In this document: piece by piece, positions 8,695 through 17,266 of the stretch
Layout of the letters: every line of letters starts with the position of its first letter
How positions within the stretch are numbered: position 1 is the stretch's first letter
Assembly: GCA_900547005.1 (NCBI GenBank)
Contig: URER01000009.1
Coordinates: forward strand, 1-59,247
Direction of reading: 5' to 3'
Origin: an uncultured Prevotella sp.
Lineage (GTDB): Bacteria > Bacteroidota > Bacteroidia > Bacteroidales > Bacteroidaceae
Length of the DNA: 59,247 nt
Program-made: the position numbers and the translations under genes
The notes under the pieces: model-generated
Told to the model about the DNA's origin: nothing
Seen by the model: the letters and a program-made list of their open reading frames with translations, nothing else
Database searches by the model: none

Positions 8695-9462
8695 TTATAC
8701 ACTTCTCACGTTCACGCCTTCCGCTTTCAGATAGTCTTTAAGAGCCGGTATGGCAATCTCTCCGAAATGGAACACACTGGCAGCAAGGGCCGCATCGGCC
8801 TTTCCTTTCACGAAAACATCGCGGAAATGCTCCATTGTTCCGGCTCCGCCACTGGCTATTATCGGTATCGAAAGTTCATCGGCAAGTTCCGCAAGAGCAT
8901 CGTTTGCGAAGCCCTGTTTCACTCCGTCGTGATTCATACTCGTAAAAAGTATCTCGCCCGCGCCGCGGTCTGCAACTTCACGTGCCCAATCGAACAAGCC
9001 TTTCTCTGTGCGTTCGCGACCGCCTTTCATGTAGCAGTACCAGCCATCATCGTCCAATCGGGCATCAATGGCGCACACACAGACCTGCGAGCCGAAATGA
9101 CTTGTTATCTCATTTATAAGATTCGGATTGCGCAATGCGGCCGAGTTTATACTCACTTTGTCGGCTCCGGCATACAAGAGACGCTCCACGTCTTTCAATT
9201 CGTTTATGCCTCCACCTACCGTGAACGGTATATTTATCTCGCGAGCCACACGCTCCACCATATCGGTAAAGGTCTTGCGCCCCTCGAAACTGGCTGTTAT
9301 GTCGAGAAACACAAGCTCATCGGCACCGGCATCACTATATGCCTTGCCCAATTCCACAGGGTCTCCGGCACTCCGAAGGTTTACGAAGTTCGTGCCTTTT
9401 ACCGTCTCTCCGTCTTTAACATCAAGACATGGAACTATTCTTTTTGCGAGTCCTTTATTCAT
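8695..9462 (-). CDS. hisF: Imidazole glycerol phosphate synthase cyclase subunit
   Basis: TIM-barrel cyclase that converts PRFAR plus ammonia to imidazole glycerol phosphate and AICAR; it works as a dimer with HisH, encoded just upstream. The start used is the internal Met of MNKGLAKRIVPCLDVKDG. The frame stays open 10 codons further to 9492, but those codons have no family counterpart. Catalytic aspartates are in CLDVKDG (near residue 14) and CAIDARLDDDGW (near 130). Phosphate-binding loops TVGGGI and IIASGGAG are visible. Length 255 is typical. Confidence 0.95.
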   Translation of the reverse strand: MNKGLAKRIVPCLDVKDGETVKGTNFVNLRSAGDPVELGKAYSDAGADELVFLDITASFEGRKTFTDMVERVAREINIPFTVGGGINELKDVERLLYAGADKVSINSAALRNPNLINEITSHFGSQVCVCAIDARLDDDGWYCYMKGGRERTEKGLFDWAREVADRGAGEILFTSMNHDGVKQGFANDALAELADELSIPIIASGGAGTMEHFRDVFVKGKADAALAASVFHFGEIAIPALKDYLKAEGVNVRSV

Positions 9463-9527
9463 TATATATTCTTTTCTGTGCGACACTCTCAATATCGAAG
9501 CGTTGAAAAACCGACCGAATCAGAGCA

Positions 9528-10247
9528 TCAACGGACGCCAAGTCGCGCCACATCTATTTTTCCTTCATAAAACGCCTTACCGAAAACCACCGCCGGAATG
9601 CCTTCGCAATCAAGCGAGATTATATCTTCCGTCGATGACACTCCGCCGCTCGCAATGAGATGCAAATCGGGATAAGCTGCCATAATGGTCTTATACAGTT
9701 CTGTAGCGGGTCCGGCAAGGGTTCCGTCCTTACTTATTTCCGTGCATAAAACCGTCTTCACGCCATTGTCGATGTATTTCTTAAGAAACGGCAGAAGGTC
9801 TTCTTCCGAATCTTCTTTCCATCCGTTTATCGACACTTTACCGTTGCGAACGTCCGCACCAAGTATCATTTTATCTGCGCCATATTTGTCCATCCAAGCC
9901 ATAAAGAGGCCGGGATGTGTAACAGCTATACTTCCCACCGTCACCATCGACGCGCCGGCAGCAAAAGCCTTGTCTATGTCTTCATCGGTTTTTATGCCTC
10001 CGCCAAAGTCGATAACAAGATTTGTTGCAGATGCCATATCACGCAACACTCCGTCATTTACGATATGTCTCGACTTCGCACCGTCAAGGTCAACCACGTG
10101 TAGCCGTTTGAAGCCCATCGTCTCAAACTCTTTCGCCACCTCTACGGGATTGTCGTTATAGATTGTCTTACAGGCATAGTCGCCTTTTGTCAGTCTCACG
10201 CACTTGCCGTCTATTATGTCGATTGCCGGTATAAGCTCTATTTTCAT
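9528..10247 (-). CDS. hisA: ProFAR isomerase
   Basis: Amadori isomerase, fourth step of histidine synthesis, a TIM barrel homologous to HisF. The first catalytic aspartate is in PAIDIIDGKCVRLTKGDY near the N terminus and the second in CTEISKDGTLAGPA around residue 164-178. Phosphate loops DFGGGI and IASGGV are present. The gene starts 5 bp after hisH, so the two are likely coupled. Length 239 is normal. Confidence 0.95.
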   Translation of the reverse strand: MKIELIPAIDIIDGKCVRLTKGDYACKTIYNDNPVEVAKEFETMGFKRLHVVDLDGAKSRHIVNDGVLRDMASATNLVIDFGGGIKTDEDIDKAFAAGASMVTVGSIAVTHPGLFMAWMDKYGADKMILGADVRNGKVSINGWKEDSEEDLLPFLKKYIDNGVKTVLCTEISKDGTLAGPATELYKTIMAAYPDLHLIASGGVSSTEDIISLDCEGIPAVVFGKAFYEGKIDVARLGVR

Positions 10248-10252
10248 CTGTC

Positions 10253-10843
10253 TTACAAGTCAAGAAAGTTTTTTAATATTCTCTCTCCCACGCCTCCGCT
10301 TTTCTCGGGATGGAACTGGGTCGCATAGAAATTATCCTTATGAAGGGCTGCCGAGTATGGCAGGATATAGTCTGCCGTAGCCGAGGTCCACTCGCATAGT
10401 GGCACATAATAGCTGTGAACGAAATAGACATACTCATTATCGGTGAAGCCGGAGAACAAACCCGACTTCAGATTACTGAGTCGGTTCCACCCCATAGCCG
10501 GCACTTTCTCGGCATGGCAAGTGGGTTTGAATTTCTTAACATCCACATCGAAAACGCCTATGCAATCTGTATCGCCCTCTTCTGAATGGCGGCACAGCAA
10601 CTGCTGGCCTACGCAAATGCCAAGAACGGGCTGACGGAGGTCGCGGATAACAGAGTCCAACCCTCTCTCTTTCAGGTATTTCATACAGTTGCCCGCCTCT
10701 CCCTGACCAGGAAAAAGCACACGGTCGGCACTGCAAAGCTCCTCCTTAGAGTCCGTAAGAAGAGGATTCACGCCCAATCGCTTCAGCGCATTCACAACCG
10801 AATAGATATTGCCGGCATTATATTTTACTATCGCTACGTTCAT
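10253..10843 (-). CDS. hisH: Imidazole glycerol phosphate synthase glutaminase subunit
   Basis: Class I glutamine amidotransferase that feeds ammonia to HisF. The nucleophile is C77 in LGICVGQQLL, and the His-Glu pair is H178 and E180 in FHPEKSG. The oxyanion segment FPGQGEAG is at 44-51. The residues after the nucleophile are VGQQ rather than the commoner LGMQ, a mild variant. First his gene of the cluster in transcription order, 63 bp after purU. Confidence 0.95.
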   Translation of the reverse strand: MNVAIVKYNAGNIYSVVNALKRLGVNPLLTDSKEELCSADRVLFPGQGEAGNCMKYLKERGLDSVIRDLRQPVLGICVGQQLLCRHSEEGDTDCIGVFDVDVKKFKPTCHAEKVPAMGWNRLSNLKSGLFSGFTDNEYVYFVHSYYVPLCEWTSATADYILPYSAALHKDNFYATQFHPEKSGGVGERILKNFLDL

Positions 10844-10906
10844 TTTATTCTATATTCGATGACATAAGGAAACGTTTTCTATCATTTCCTCTGAGCATCA
10901 CGCCAT

Positions 10907-11770
10907 TTACGAGAATATGATTGTTTTATTATGATACGTAAGTATCTTTCTCTCGATATGCTTTGTCACGGCGCGGGAAAGCACGATTTTCTCCAAATCC
11001 TTACCTTTCAACACCAGACTCTCAGGCGTATCCTTATGGGTTATGCGAGCCACATCCTGGTCTATAATCGGACCGGCATCGAGTTCTGCCGTAACATAAT
11101 GGCTTGTCGCTCCGATTATTTTCACGCCGCGCTCCCATGCCTGATGATACGGTTTCGCGCCAATGAAAGCCGGAAGGAACGAGTGATGGATATTAATAAT
11201 GTGGTGGGGATATTCGGCAATCATCTCATCAGAAATGATTTGCATATACCGCGCAAGCACTATAAACGTGATGTTGTTCTCTTTCAGAAGCTCCATCTCC
11301 GCCTTTTCCACCTCGGCCTTGTTTGAATGGTCTTTCTTTATCGACCACACATAGTAAGGTATATCAAACTGCTCAGCCACATAGCGCAGGTCTTCATGGT
11401 TGCTCACAATACACGGAATATCCACATTCCACTCTCCCGCCTTATAACGCGCCAGCAAATCATACAAGCAATGACTCATCTTACTTACGAATATCGCCAT
11501 ACGTGGGCGTTCGTCATTGAAATAAAGATTGAAAGTCATGTCGTAACGCTTTGAATATAAAGTCTCAACATACTCTTTTATCTTGTCGCGCGGAATGAGG
11601 AAATTATCGAGTTCCCATTCAATTCGCATGAAGAACATACCGTCTTCATGGTCTACATATTGGTCAAGATAGACGATATTTCCGTTGTTATCCGTGATAA
11701 ATTTCGTAATTTCCGAGATTATACCCGGCTTATCCTGACAATGCAGGAGCATTATAGCTGTTGGTTTCAT
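10907..11770 (-). CDS. purU: Formyltetrahydrofolate deformylase
   Basis: Hydrolyses 10-formyl-THF to THF and formate, balancing the one-carbon pool used in purine and amino-acid synthesis. The 287-residue product has an N-terminal ACT domain (LLHCQDKPGIISEI) and a C-terminal formyltransferase-like domain with NIHHSFLPAF and SHYVTAELDAGPIIDQD, the hydrolase form of the Asn-His-Asp site. The frame is open upstream to 11824, but a -7 box at 11798-11805 would put the transcript start downstream of that codon, so the start at 11770 is chosen. Head of the his/lys run. Confidence 0.92.
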   Translation of the reverse strand: MKPTAIMLLHCQDKPGIISEITKFITDNNGNIVYLDQYVDHEDGMFFMRIEWELDNFLIPRDKIKEYVETLYSKRYDMTFNLYFNDERPRMAIFVSKMSHCLYDLLARYKAGEWNVDIPCIVSNHEDLRYVAEQFDIPYYVWSIKKDHSNKAEVEKAEMELLKENNITFIVLARYMQIISDEMIAEYPHHIINIHHSFLPAFIGAKPYHQAWERGVKIIGATSHYVTAELDAGPIIDQDVARITHKDTPESLVLKGKDLEKIVLSRAVTKHIERKILTYHNKTIIFS

Positions 11771-11797
11771 ATTCTCACATATTTCCTTATAATTGTG

Positions 11798-11805
11798 CAA
11801 AGTTA
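11798..11805 (-). promoter_or_regulatory. Bacteroidetes -7 box for purU
   Basis: TAACTTTG on the minus strand, about 28 nt before the purU ATG. TTTG occurs upstream at a spacing of 16 rather than the usual 19-20, so the -33 half is weak. It decides the purU start codon. Confidence 0.55.
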
Positions 11806-11824
11806 CACAAAAATGGCGGAACAA

Positions 11825-12580
11825 ACGAAAAAAACTTAAAAAAAGAAGTACAGAGGAAGGCAGAATCGAAATTAGTTTGCATATAACAATCGTTTAAGAT
11901 TCCAAGTATTATAGTCTTAGTTTTTCCTTTCCCGGCAACAACATCTGTATAATGCTTCACAAAAAGTTTGATCTGGAGTGCTATTTTGTAAAGAAAAATT
12001 GTCAAAAATCACCCATCTGAGAAGTTGGTTCTTTCGTGTGAACGAGTGTTAAATATAGGTCTCGTTACTCTTTTGGAGTAGTTTTCCGGCCTCAAAAATC
12101 CCAATTCCAAACTCAAAATTCGTAATTCAAAATTCCAAAACGGCCTCCATTAGAAAAAATCAGAGCCGTTTTTCTTCAAAAATTAATGTTCTCGAAAACA
12201 TCAAAAAACGCTACTTTTGCCCTATTTAACGTTTATTAGCTTTCAAAAGTGGCACTTTTAGAGTCCGTTTTAGGCCGTTTTGGAGTGCAACGGAGGCCCT
12301 GTTGAAGCCCAAAAGTGGCTCCGTTGGAGCCTAACGGAGCCTCCGTTGCAAAATAATGAGGTCTAAAACACTTTATAAAATGGCTATTTTTGCAAGAAAA
12401 CGAGGTAAGCGTTTGAGAATCAGAGCTTTATCTTAAAATCGGCTAAGAAGCCGTATTTTTGCGTTTTTGAGCGCACGGAAGATTTCGACTACAAATTCGC
12501 GAGTTTTAGAGGGTATAGTTGTAAAGATTTTTGACAGTAACAAATGAGTTGCCATAGAGGTAAGGAAACGGGCCGTTTGT
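11825..12580. other. Gene-free intergenic region with repeat array F
   Basis: No credible gene between purU and the DUF4491 gene. Around 12096-12140 the sequence repeats AATTC/AAAATTC words with spacing near 11-14 bp. Array F occupies 12244-12348. A weak open frame on the minus strand (12433-12714) overlaps the promoter of the next gene and looks non-coding. The rest is AT-rich, with no recognisable RNA gene. Confidence 0.6.
12244..12348. repeat. 22-bp-period dyad array F
   Basis: Five 17-bp imperfect dyads start at 12244, 12266, 12288, 12310 and 12332, each followed by a 5-bp spacer. The central 15-mers are AAAAGTGGCACTTTT, GTTTTAGGCCGTTTT, AACGGAGGCCCTGTT, AAAAGTGGCTCCGTT and AACGGAGCCTCCGTT. 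The arms of the first and last differ from each other yet stay complementary within each unit. Longer stems also exist: 12286-12297 pairs perfectly with 12339-12350, and 12317-12325 with 12333-12341. Confidence 0.85.
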
Positions 12581-12611
12581 TTTGCTTTTATGAAAAGATT
12601 TCGTAAATTTG
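12581..12611 (+). promoter_or_regulatory. Consensus Bacteroidetes promoter for DUF4491-rlmH
   Basis: TTTG at 12581-12584, exactly 19 nt, then TAAATTTG at 12604-12611: a full match to the primary sigma consensus TTTG-N19-TAnnTTTG. Transcription would start near 12617, about 70 nt before the DUF4491 start codon. Confidence 0.8.
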
Positions 12612-12685
12612 CAGTGGCTATTATAGCCTCATTAATTAATAGAACTGGCGAAAACAGAATACATAATAAATAAGGTATAGACATA

Positions 12686-13000
12686 ATGGAAATGCACTTC
12701 ACCGGCATAATCATTGCCGCAATAACATTTTTAATAATAGGACTCTTTCATCCAATAGTGATAAAAACTGAATATTATTTCGGAACAAAACCGTGGTGGA
12801 TGTTTCTTCTTGTCGGCATCTGTGCCATCTGCCTTGCCATATACACGGCCGACATTCTCATTTCGGCATCACTCGGGGTGTTCGGTGCATCGGCATTATG
12901 GGCCATCGGCGAACTGTTCGACCAAAAGAAACGAGTAGAGAAAGGCTGGTTCCCGATGAATCCGAAACGCAAAACGGATTATAAGAAGGAGGAAAAGTAA
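12686..13000 (+). CDS. DUF4491 small membrane protein
   Basis: 104 residues with three hydrophobic segments (about 5-24, 38-56 and 58-78) and a charged, lysine-rich C-terminal tail. It matches my recollection of DUF4491, a small family found mainly in Bacteroidetes and Firmicutes; no function is known. Conserved-looking features are HPIVIKTEYYFG after the first segment and GELFDQKKRVEKGWFPMNPKR after the third. It starts 75 nt downstream of a consensus promoter and ends 3 bp before rlmH, so the two are one operon. Confidence 0.75.
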   Translation: MEMHFTGIIIAAITFLIIGLFHPIVIKTEYYFGTKPWWMFLLVGICAICLAIYTADILISASLGVFGASALWAIGELFDQKKRVEKGWFPMNPKRKTDYKKEEK

Positions 13001-13003
13001 GTT

Positions 13004-13474
13004 ATGAAGACCGAGCTTATACTCGTTGGCAAGACCGTCAACAAACATTTTAACGCAGGAATAAACGACTATGTGGAACGGATTGGGCACTATATGCCGT
13101 TTTCGATAACCACGATTCCGGAGCTGAAGAATACAAAAAACTTGAGCGAAAGCCAACAGAAAGAACGCGAGGGTGAACTGATTCTGAAACAAATACAGCC
13201 AACCGACACAGTTGTGCTGCTCGATGAGCACGGCAAGGAGTTCAGAAGCATCGAATTTGCAGACTGGATTCAGAAGAAACAGAATACCGCCCGCAGGCTG
13301 ATATTCGTAATAGGAGGACCTTACGGGTTCTCAAATGATGTGTACGAACGTGCGAACGAGAAGATTTCGCTATCCAAAATGACATTCTCCCACCAAATGG
13401 TGAGACTCATATTTACAGAGCAAATTTACAGAGCCTGCACCATCATAAAGGGAGAGCCATACCATCACGAATAA
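13004..13474 (+). CDS. rlmH: 23S rRNA pseudouridine-1915 N3-methyltransferase
   Basis: SPOUT-family methyltransferase acting on pseudouridine 1915 in helix 69 of 23S rRNA, using S-adenosylmethionine. The trefoil-knot motif FVIGGPYGF lies near 101-109, and the C-terminal SLSKMTFSHQMVRLIFTEQI segment with YRACTIIKGEPYHH is diagnostic. Length 156 is exactly typical. It follows DUF4491 by 3 bp. Confidence 0.97.
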   Translation: MKTELILVGKTVNKHFNAGINDYVERIGHYMPFSITTIPELKNTKNLSESQQKEREGELILKQIQPTDTVVLLDEHGKEFRSIEFADWIQKKQNTARRLIFVIGGPYGFSNDVYERANEKISLSKMTFSHQMVRLIFTEQIYRACTIIKGEPYHHE

Positions 13475-13579
13475 CAAAACCTACCAGGAAAGACAACCGA
13501 AAGAAGGCTTTATGTAAAGGTTTACGTGTTTTTTTCTGAAAAAAAAATAATAGTTAGGCTTTCTTTTCATTTTTATTAC

Positions 13580-13587
13580 TAACTTTG
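13580..13587 (+). promoter_or_regulatory. Bacteroidetes -7 box for uxaB
   Basis: TAACTTTG about 140 nt before the uxaB ATG; no TTTG at the -33 position. It implies a leader of roughly 130 nt that contains a 23-codon reading frame (13604-13675) and a small GC stem (CCGC/GCGG near 13650). Confidence 0.5.
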
Positions 13588-13603
13588 CAAAAGCCTGACC
13601 GCA

Positions 13604-13675
13604 ATGCCGGGAGGCGCACAGACAAAAACTCTGAAAAACCGTACACTCCGCAAGCGGGCAAAAATCCGCACGTAG
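13604..13675 (+). CDS. Possible leader peptide of uxaB
   Basis: A 23-codon frame, MPGGAQTKTLKNRTLRKRAK and three more residues, begins only about 10 nt after the predicted transcript start and ends in TAG, 51 nt before uxaB. It is strongly basic (eight Lys/Arg in the last sixteen residues). There is no clear ribosome-binding site. It may be a chance frame or an upstream regulatory peptide. I do not recognise it. Confidence 0.25.
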   Translation: MPGGAQTKTLKNRTLRKRAKIRT

Positions 13676-13726
13676 AATGCAGCAGGAAGAACAAACAATA
13701 AAAACAAATCATAAAACAAAAGAATC

Positions 13727-15205
13727 ATGGCACAATTAAAATCTTTGAACAAAGGTACTGCGCCTAAAAGCGTAATGCCCGAAAGAATCATTCAGTTCGG
13801 TGAAGGAAACTTTCTCCGCGCGTTTGTAGATTGGATTATCTGGAATATGGATCAAAAGACAAACTTCAACGGAAGCGTTGTCGTTGTCCAGCCGATAGAC
13901 CGCGGTATGGTGGACTGGCTCAATGGACAGGACTGCCTCTATCATGTCAATCTTCAGGGAAGACAGAACGGTGAGGCCGTTAACTCATTGGAGCGCATCG
14001 ATGTTATCAGCCGCGCCCTCAACCCATACAGCCAGAACGCTGCTTTCATGGCATTGGCAGAACAGCCTGAGATTCGTTTCGTAATATCCAATACCACCGA
14101 GGCAGGAATCGCATTCGACGACAGTTGCAAGTTCAGCGATGCTCCGGCATCATCTTATCCGGGCAAGCTCGTGCAGCTTCTCTACCACCGTTTCGAGACA
14201 TTCAACGGCGACCCGACAAAGGGTCTCATCATCATGCCGTGCGAATTGATATTCCTCAACGGTCATCATCTGAAAGAGTGCATCTACAAATACATCGAAT
14301 TGTGGAAGGAAGACTTCGGCGGCAACTATCAGGCTTTCAAAGACTGGTTCACAAACTACTGCTATGTATGCGCTACATTGGTAGACCGTATCGTTCCGGG
14401 ATTCCCACGCAAGGAAATCGCCGACATACAGCAGAAGATTGGATATAAGGACAACCTCGTTGTTCAGGCTGAAATTTTCCACCTTTGGGTAATCGAGAAA
14501 CCGGAGAATATGTCTATCGAGGAGCTGCGCGAGGAGTTCCCGGCAGAGAAGGCTGGCCTTCATGTGCTCATCGCAGAGAGCGAGAAACCTTACCACGAGC
14601 GCAAGGTTACACTGCTCAATGGTCCGCACACCGTACTCTCACCAGTGGCATTCCTCAGTGGCGTGAACATCGTAAGAGACGCTTGCAACCATGAGGTAAT
14701 CGGCAAATACATCCACAAAGTGCAGTTCGATGAGCTTATGCAGACCCTTAACCTGCCTATGGACGAGCTGAAGAAGTTTGCCGAGGATGTATTGGAGCGC
14801 TTCAACAACCCATACGTAGACCATCAGGTAACGAGCATCATGCTCAACTCTTTCCCGAAATTCTGCGCACGCGACCTGCCAGGAGTGAAGACTTACTTGG
14901 AGCGCAAAGGCGAACTGCCACAGGGATTGGTATTCGGTCTTGCAGCAATCATCACCTACTACAAGGGCGGCAAGCGCGAGGATGGCACAGAGATTGTTCC
15001 GAACGACGCTCAGGAAATCATGGACTTGCTGAAAGACTTGTGGGCAACGGGCGACACACAGAAGGTCACCGACGGTGTGCTCGCAGCCACTTCAATCTGG
15101 GGCGAAGACCTCCACAGCGTTGCAGGACTGGCAGAACTCGTCAAGAAAGACCTCGACCTCATTCAGGAGAAGGGTATGCTCGAGGCCGTAAAGACTATCT
15201 TGTAA
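13727..15205 (+). CDS. uxaB: Tagaturonate reductase (altronate oxidoreductase)
   Basis: NAD-dependent reduction of D-tagaturonate to D-altronate in galacturonate breakdown. The 492-residue protein fits the mannitol dehydrogenase/UxaB family: N-terminal Rossmann segment RIIQFGEGNFLRAFVDW near 19-35, then DRGMVDWLNGQDCLYHVN and the C-terminal catalytic helix region with KVTLLNGPHTVLSPVAFL. No uxaA, uxaC or pectinase gene is adjacent, so here it is an orphan of the hexuronate pathway. It has its own predicted promoter and a strong terminator (15271-15304). Confidence 0.9.
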   Translation: MAQLKSLNKGTAPKSVMPERIIQFGEGNFLRAFVDWIIWNMDQKTNFNGSVVVVQPIDRGMVDWLNGQDCLYHVNLQGRQNGEAVNSLERIDVISRALNPYSQNAAFMALAEQPEIRFVISNTTEAGIAFDDSCKFSDAPASSYPGKLVQLLYHRFETFNGDPTKGLIIMPCELIFLNGHHLKECIYKYIELWKEDFGGNYQAFKDWFTNYCYVCATLVDRIVPGFPRKEIADIQQKIGYKDNLVVQAEIFHLWVIEKPENMSIEELREEFPAEKAGLHVLIAESEKPYHERKVTLLNGPHTVLSPVAFLSGVNIVRDACNHEVIGKYIHKVQFDELMQTLNLPMDELKKFAEDVLERFNNPYVDHQVTSIMLNSFPKFCARDLPGVKTYLERKGELPQGLVFGLAAIITYYKGGKREDGTEIVPNDAQEIMDLLKDLWATGDTQKVTDGVLAATSIWGEDLHSVAGLAELVKKDLDLIQEKGMLEAVKTIL

Positions 15206-15270
15206 GGGATAAAAGCATAAGAGTCTTATTCTCGGATAAGATTCTTACTTAGTTAGTAAAATAGATTTTG

Positions 15271-15304
15271 AAGGACACTTATCAGTTATTTGGTAGGTGT
15301 CCTT
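15271..15304 (+). terminator. Terminator after uxaB
   Basis: Perfect 8-bp stem AAGGACAC/GTGTCCTT around an 18-nt loop, followed by TTTGTTTT. It overlaps the last codons of the converging TIGR02757 gene (stop at 15286), so the two convergent transcripts overlap here. Confidence 0.8.
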
Positions 15305-16065
15305 TTTGTTTTATCCGCATCTACTCCGTACCCAAACAAAGCAAAATCTCCTTTCAAAGGGTCGTCAGGGAATATTCCTGCCATGACACGGGTAAGTTTT
15401 CGGGCAGCATTCATCGACGCGCTCTTGCCCGAAAGCAATCCTAAGGCGCAAGCCTCCTGCACGACATGGGTGTCCATCGGCATTATCAGAGTGCGCTTAT
15501 CTACAAAATCGCTCCACAAACCGAGGTCTACTGGCGAGCCATCGCGCACCATCCAGCGCAAGAACATACACACACGCTTGCACGAAGACGTCGCATTTTT
15601 CGGAATAACAGGTGTTGCCACAACCCGGAAATATGCCGTTATGGCCTCAACAAGACTAAAAGCATCACCATCAACAACCGACTGTCGTGCGAAATCCTCC
15701 AAAGAACCGAATTCGCAAAGAAGTTCTTTCAAACGAGAAAGAAACACATTCATATCATGCTTGGTATAAAGACGGTAGTAACATTCCGCAACATCGGGAA
15801 TATCATGGGCATATTCTCCGCTCCTGACCCACTCATATACATTGCCTGCGGAGCAGTCCAACACATACTGAATTTTTGGAAAGAACTGTTTACGACTGCC
15901 ATAACTCAGTGCGGAAGCAATGAAAGCAAAGGTTTCCTGATTGCGTTTCCCTTCCACCTGGTGCATGAACCACGAAGGGTCGGCAGGCAGGAAGTCCGCC
16001 GTTTCATATTTTGCGGCATTCGCTATCAATATATCCATATACCTATTATTTATATATGTGCGCAA
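15286..16065 (-). CDS. TIGR02757/DUF2400 family protein
   Basis: 259-residue conserved protein of the TIGR02757 (DUF2400) family, function not established. Visible family traits are the N-terminal DPSWFMHQVEGKRNQETFAF segment, ALSYGSRKQFFPKI, a cysteine-containing KRVCMFLRWMVRDGSPVDLG and MPMDTHVVQEACALGLL near residue 195-211. The helical architecture and the RWMVR...DTHV block have been compared with HhH base-excision glycosylases; that is family knowledge, not shown here. Its C terminus overlaps the terminator of the converging uxaB gene. It starts 22 bp after the MFS gene ends. Confidence 0.85.
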   Translation of the reverse strand: MRTYINNRYMDILIANAAKYETADFLPADPSWFMHQVEGKRNQETFAFIASALSYGSRKQFFPKIQYVLDCSAGNVYEWVRSGEYAHDIPDVAECYYRLYTKHDMNVFLSRLKELLCEFGSLEDFARQSVVDGDAFSLVEAITAYFRVVATPVIPKNATSSCKRVCMFLRWMVRDGSPVDLGLWSDFVDKRTLIMPMDTHVVQEACALGLLSGKSASMNAARKLTRVMAGIFPDDPLKGDFALFGYGVDADKTKRTPTK

Positions 16066-16087
16066 TTTGATAATATATGCCCCCTGC

Positions 16088-17263
16088 TTACCTGTTCTTA
16101 TTTACCATATACCACGGATGGGTAACGAAGACATGGAGCAACAAACTCACAACGGTAAGCATAAGAATGGTCTTGAGCAATGCCGCAACGTTTCCATAAA
16201 ACAGACCATAGCCAACCAACAAACCAATGCCGATACCCAGTTCCCACGTAAGGAAGAAGCTGCTTTGCGACGTGCCACGCTGGCAATGATGCGACAATTT
16301 AATGAAGAAAAGCATGAAACGCGAACCGATAATGCCAAAGCCTAATCCCACAAATACGGGTACTATGCGATGCACTATCGGCAAATCACGGGTGAGCATA
16401 AGCAGCGAAGCGGCACCGATGAGTATTAATCCCACTACAACCTCGCTCTTTATATCTGCATCAGCGAACATAAACTTCTCAGCAATAATGGCAAGGAAGA
16501 ATCCTATCATCATTATTCCGTAAAACCACGCATCGGCAACGGCAGAGAGTAAAAGTCCTAATATAGAGGTTATGAGCAACATATTGATAAACAGCCACTT
16601 ACTCTGCGGCAGAAAGAAGCGGTCGAGCGAATACACGTGTACGCTTTCATCAGGAGTCTTGAAAGGGAAACGCACGCTACGGATAAGCACCATCGCGAAG
16701 AAAGCATAAGCCGCCAACAAAGCGAGGACAATATCGAATCCATAGTGGATATAAACAGGGATAGCGGTTGTCGGCCCTAACGACAAGGCAAAACGCCTGA
16801 ACCAAGCAGCCACATGATTGGCTTCGGTGCGTTGAAACGATTCCGTCTTATCAATAATAAGTGTACTGGAAAGCACCATTTGAGACAACCCAAACGCAGC
16901 ACCGGTCAACAGCCGAATCACCCAAACAATCCATATCGGAATATTTTCCATATAATGCGTGGAGAAATACAACAGTCCAATACAGATTATCATACAGAGA
17001 ACTGAATACAAGCACACATGATTACGGCGGAAACGCTGAACTAAATATGAACAAAAACCGCCAAGCGAAAACATTCCCACACAACAAGCAAACATCGCGA
17101 CACCGGCTTCAAGGGCAGAAGAATGCAGCGTCTGCATCATCCACAAAGGCAAAATGGGTATCAATGCCGTTACCGACATCGAAAGAAACATATTAGCCAA
17201 GACGAGGGCCCAAAAACTTCTATGCCACAGGCTGATGTGTACGGGCGTGTTCTGAGTGTTCAT
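16088..17263 (-). CDS. MFS transporter, probable efflux type
   Basis: 391 residues with about twelve hydrophobic segments in two halves, typical major facilitator layout. The first helix contains MFLSMSVTALIPILPLWM and the region between helices 2 and 3 has YLVQRFRRNHVCLY, a loose version of the G-x-L-(a)-D-x-x-G-R loop. The substrate is unknown. It begins 3 bp after panB ends, so both are probably cotranscribed; a link to pantothenate is possible but unproven. The last helices and a short basic tail (MVNKNR) are intact. Confidence 0.75.
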   Translation of the reverse strand: MNTQNTPVHISLWHRSFWALVLANMFLSMSVTALIPILPLWMMQTLHSSALEAGVAMFACCVGMFSLGGFCSYLVQRFRRNHVCLYSVLCMIICIGLLYFSTHYMENIPIWIVWVIRLLTGAAFGLSQMVLSSTLIIDKTESFQRTEANHVAAWFRRFALSLGPTTAIPVYIHYGFDIVLALLAAYAFFAMVLIRSVRFPFKTPDESVHVYSLDRFFLPQSKWLFINMLLITSILGLLLSAVADAWFYGIMMIGFFLAIIAEKFMFADADIKSEVVVGLILIGAASLLMLTRDLPIVHRIVPVFVGLGFGIIGSRFMLFFIKLSHHCQRGTSQSSFFLTWELGIGIGLLVGYGLFYGNVAALLKTILMLTVVSLLLHVFVTHPWYMVNKNR

Positions 17264-17266
17264 CCT

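Noticed and set aside
11771..11824. Longer N terminus of purU
   Set aside because: The extra codons lie within or upstream of the -7 box at 11798-11805 and have no counterpart in the ACT domain start.
12433..12714. A 93-codon minus-strand frame before DUF4491
   Set aside because: It covers the consensus promoter and start of DUF4491 on the other strand, has no promoter or ribosome-binding site of its own and no family features.
13588..13726. Known riboswitch in the uxaB leader
   Set aside because: I compared it by eye with TPP, SAM, cobalamin, c-di-GMP and guanidine consensus features and none fits; only a small GC stem and a short frame remain.
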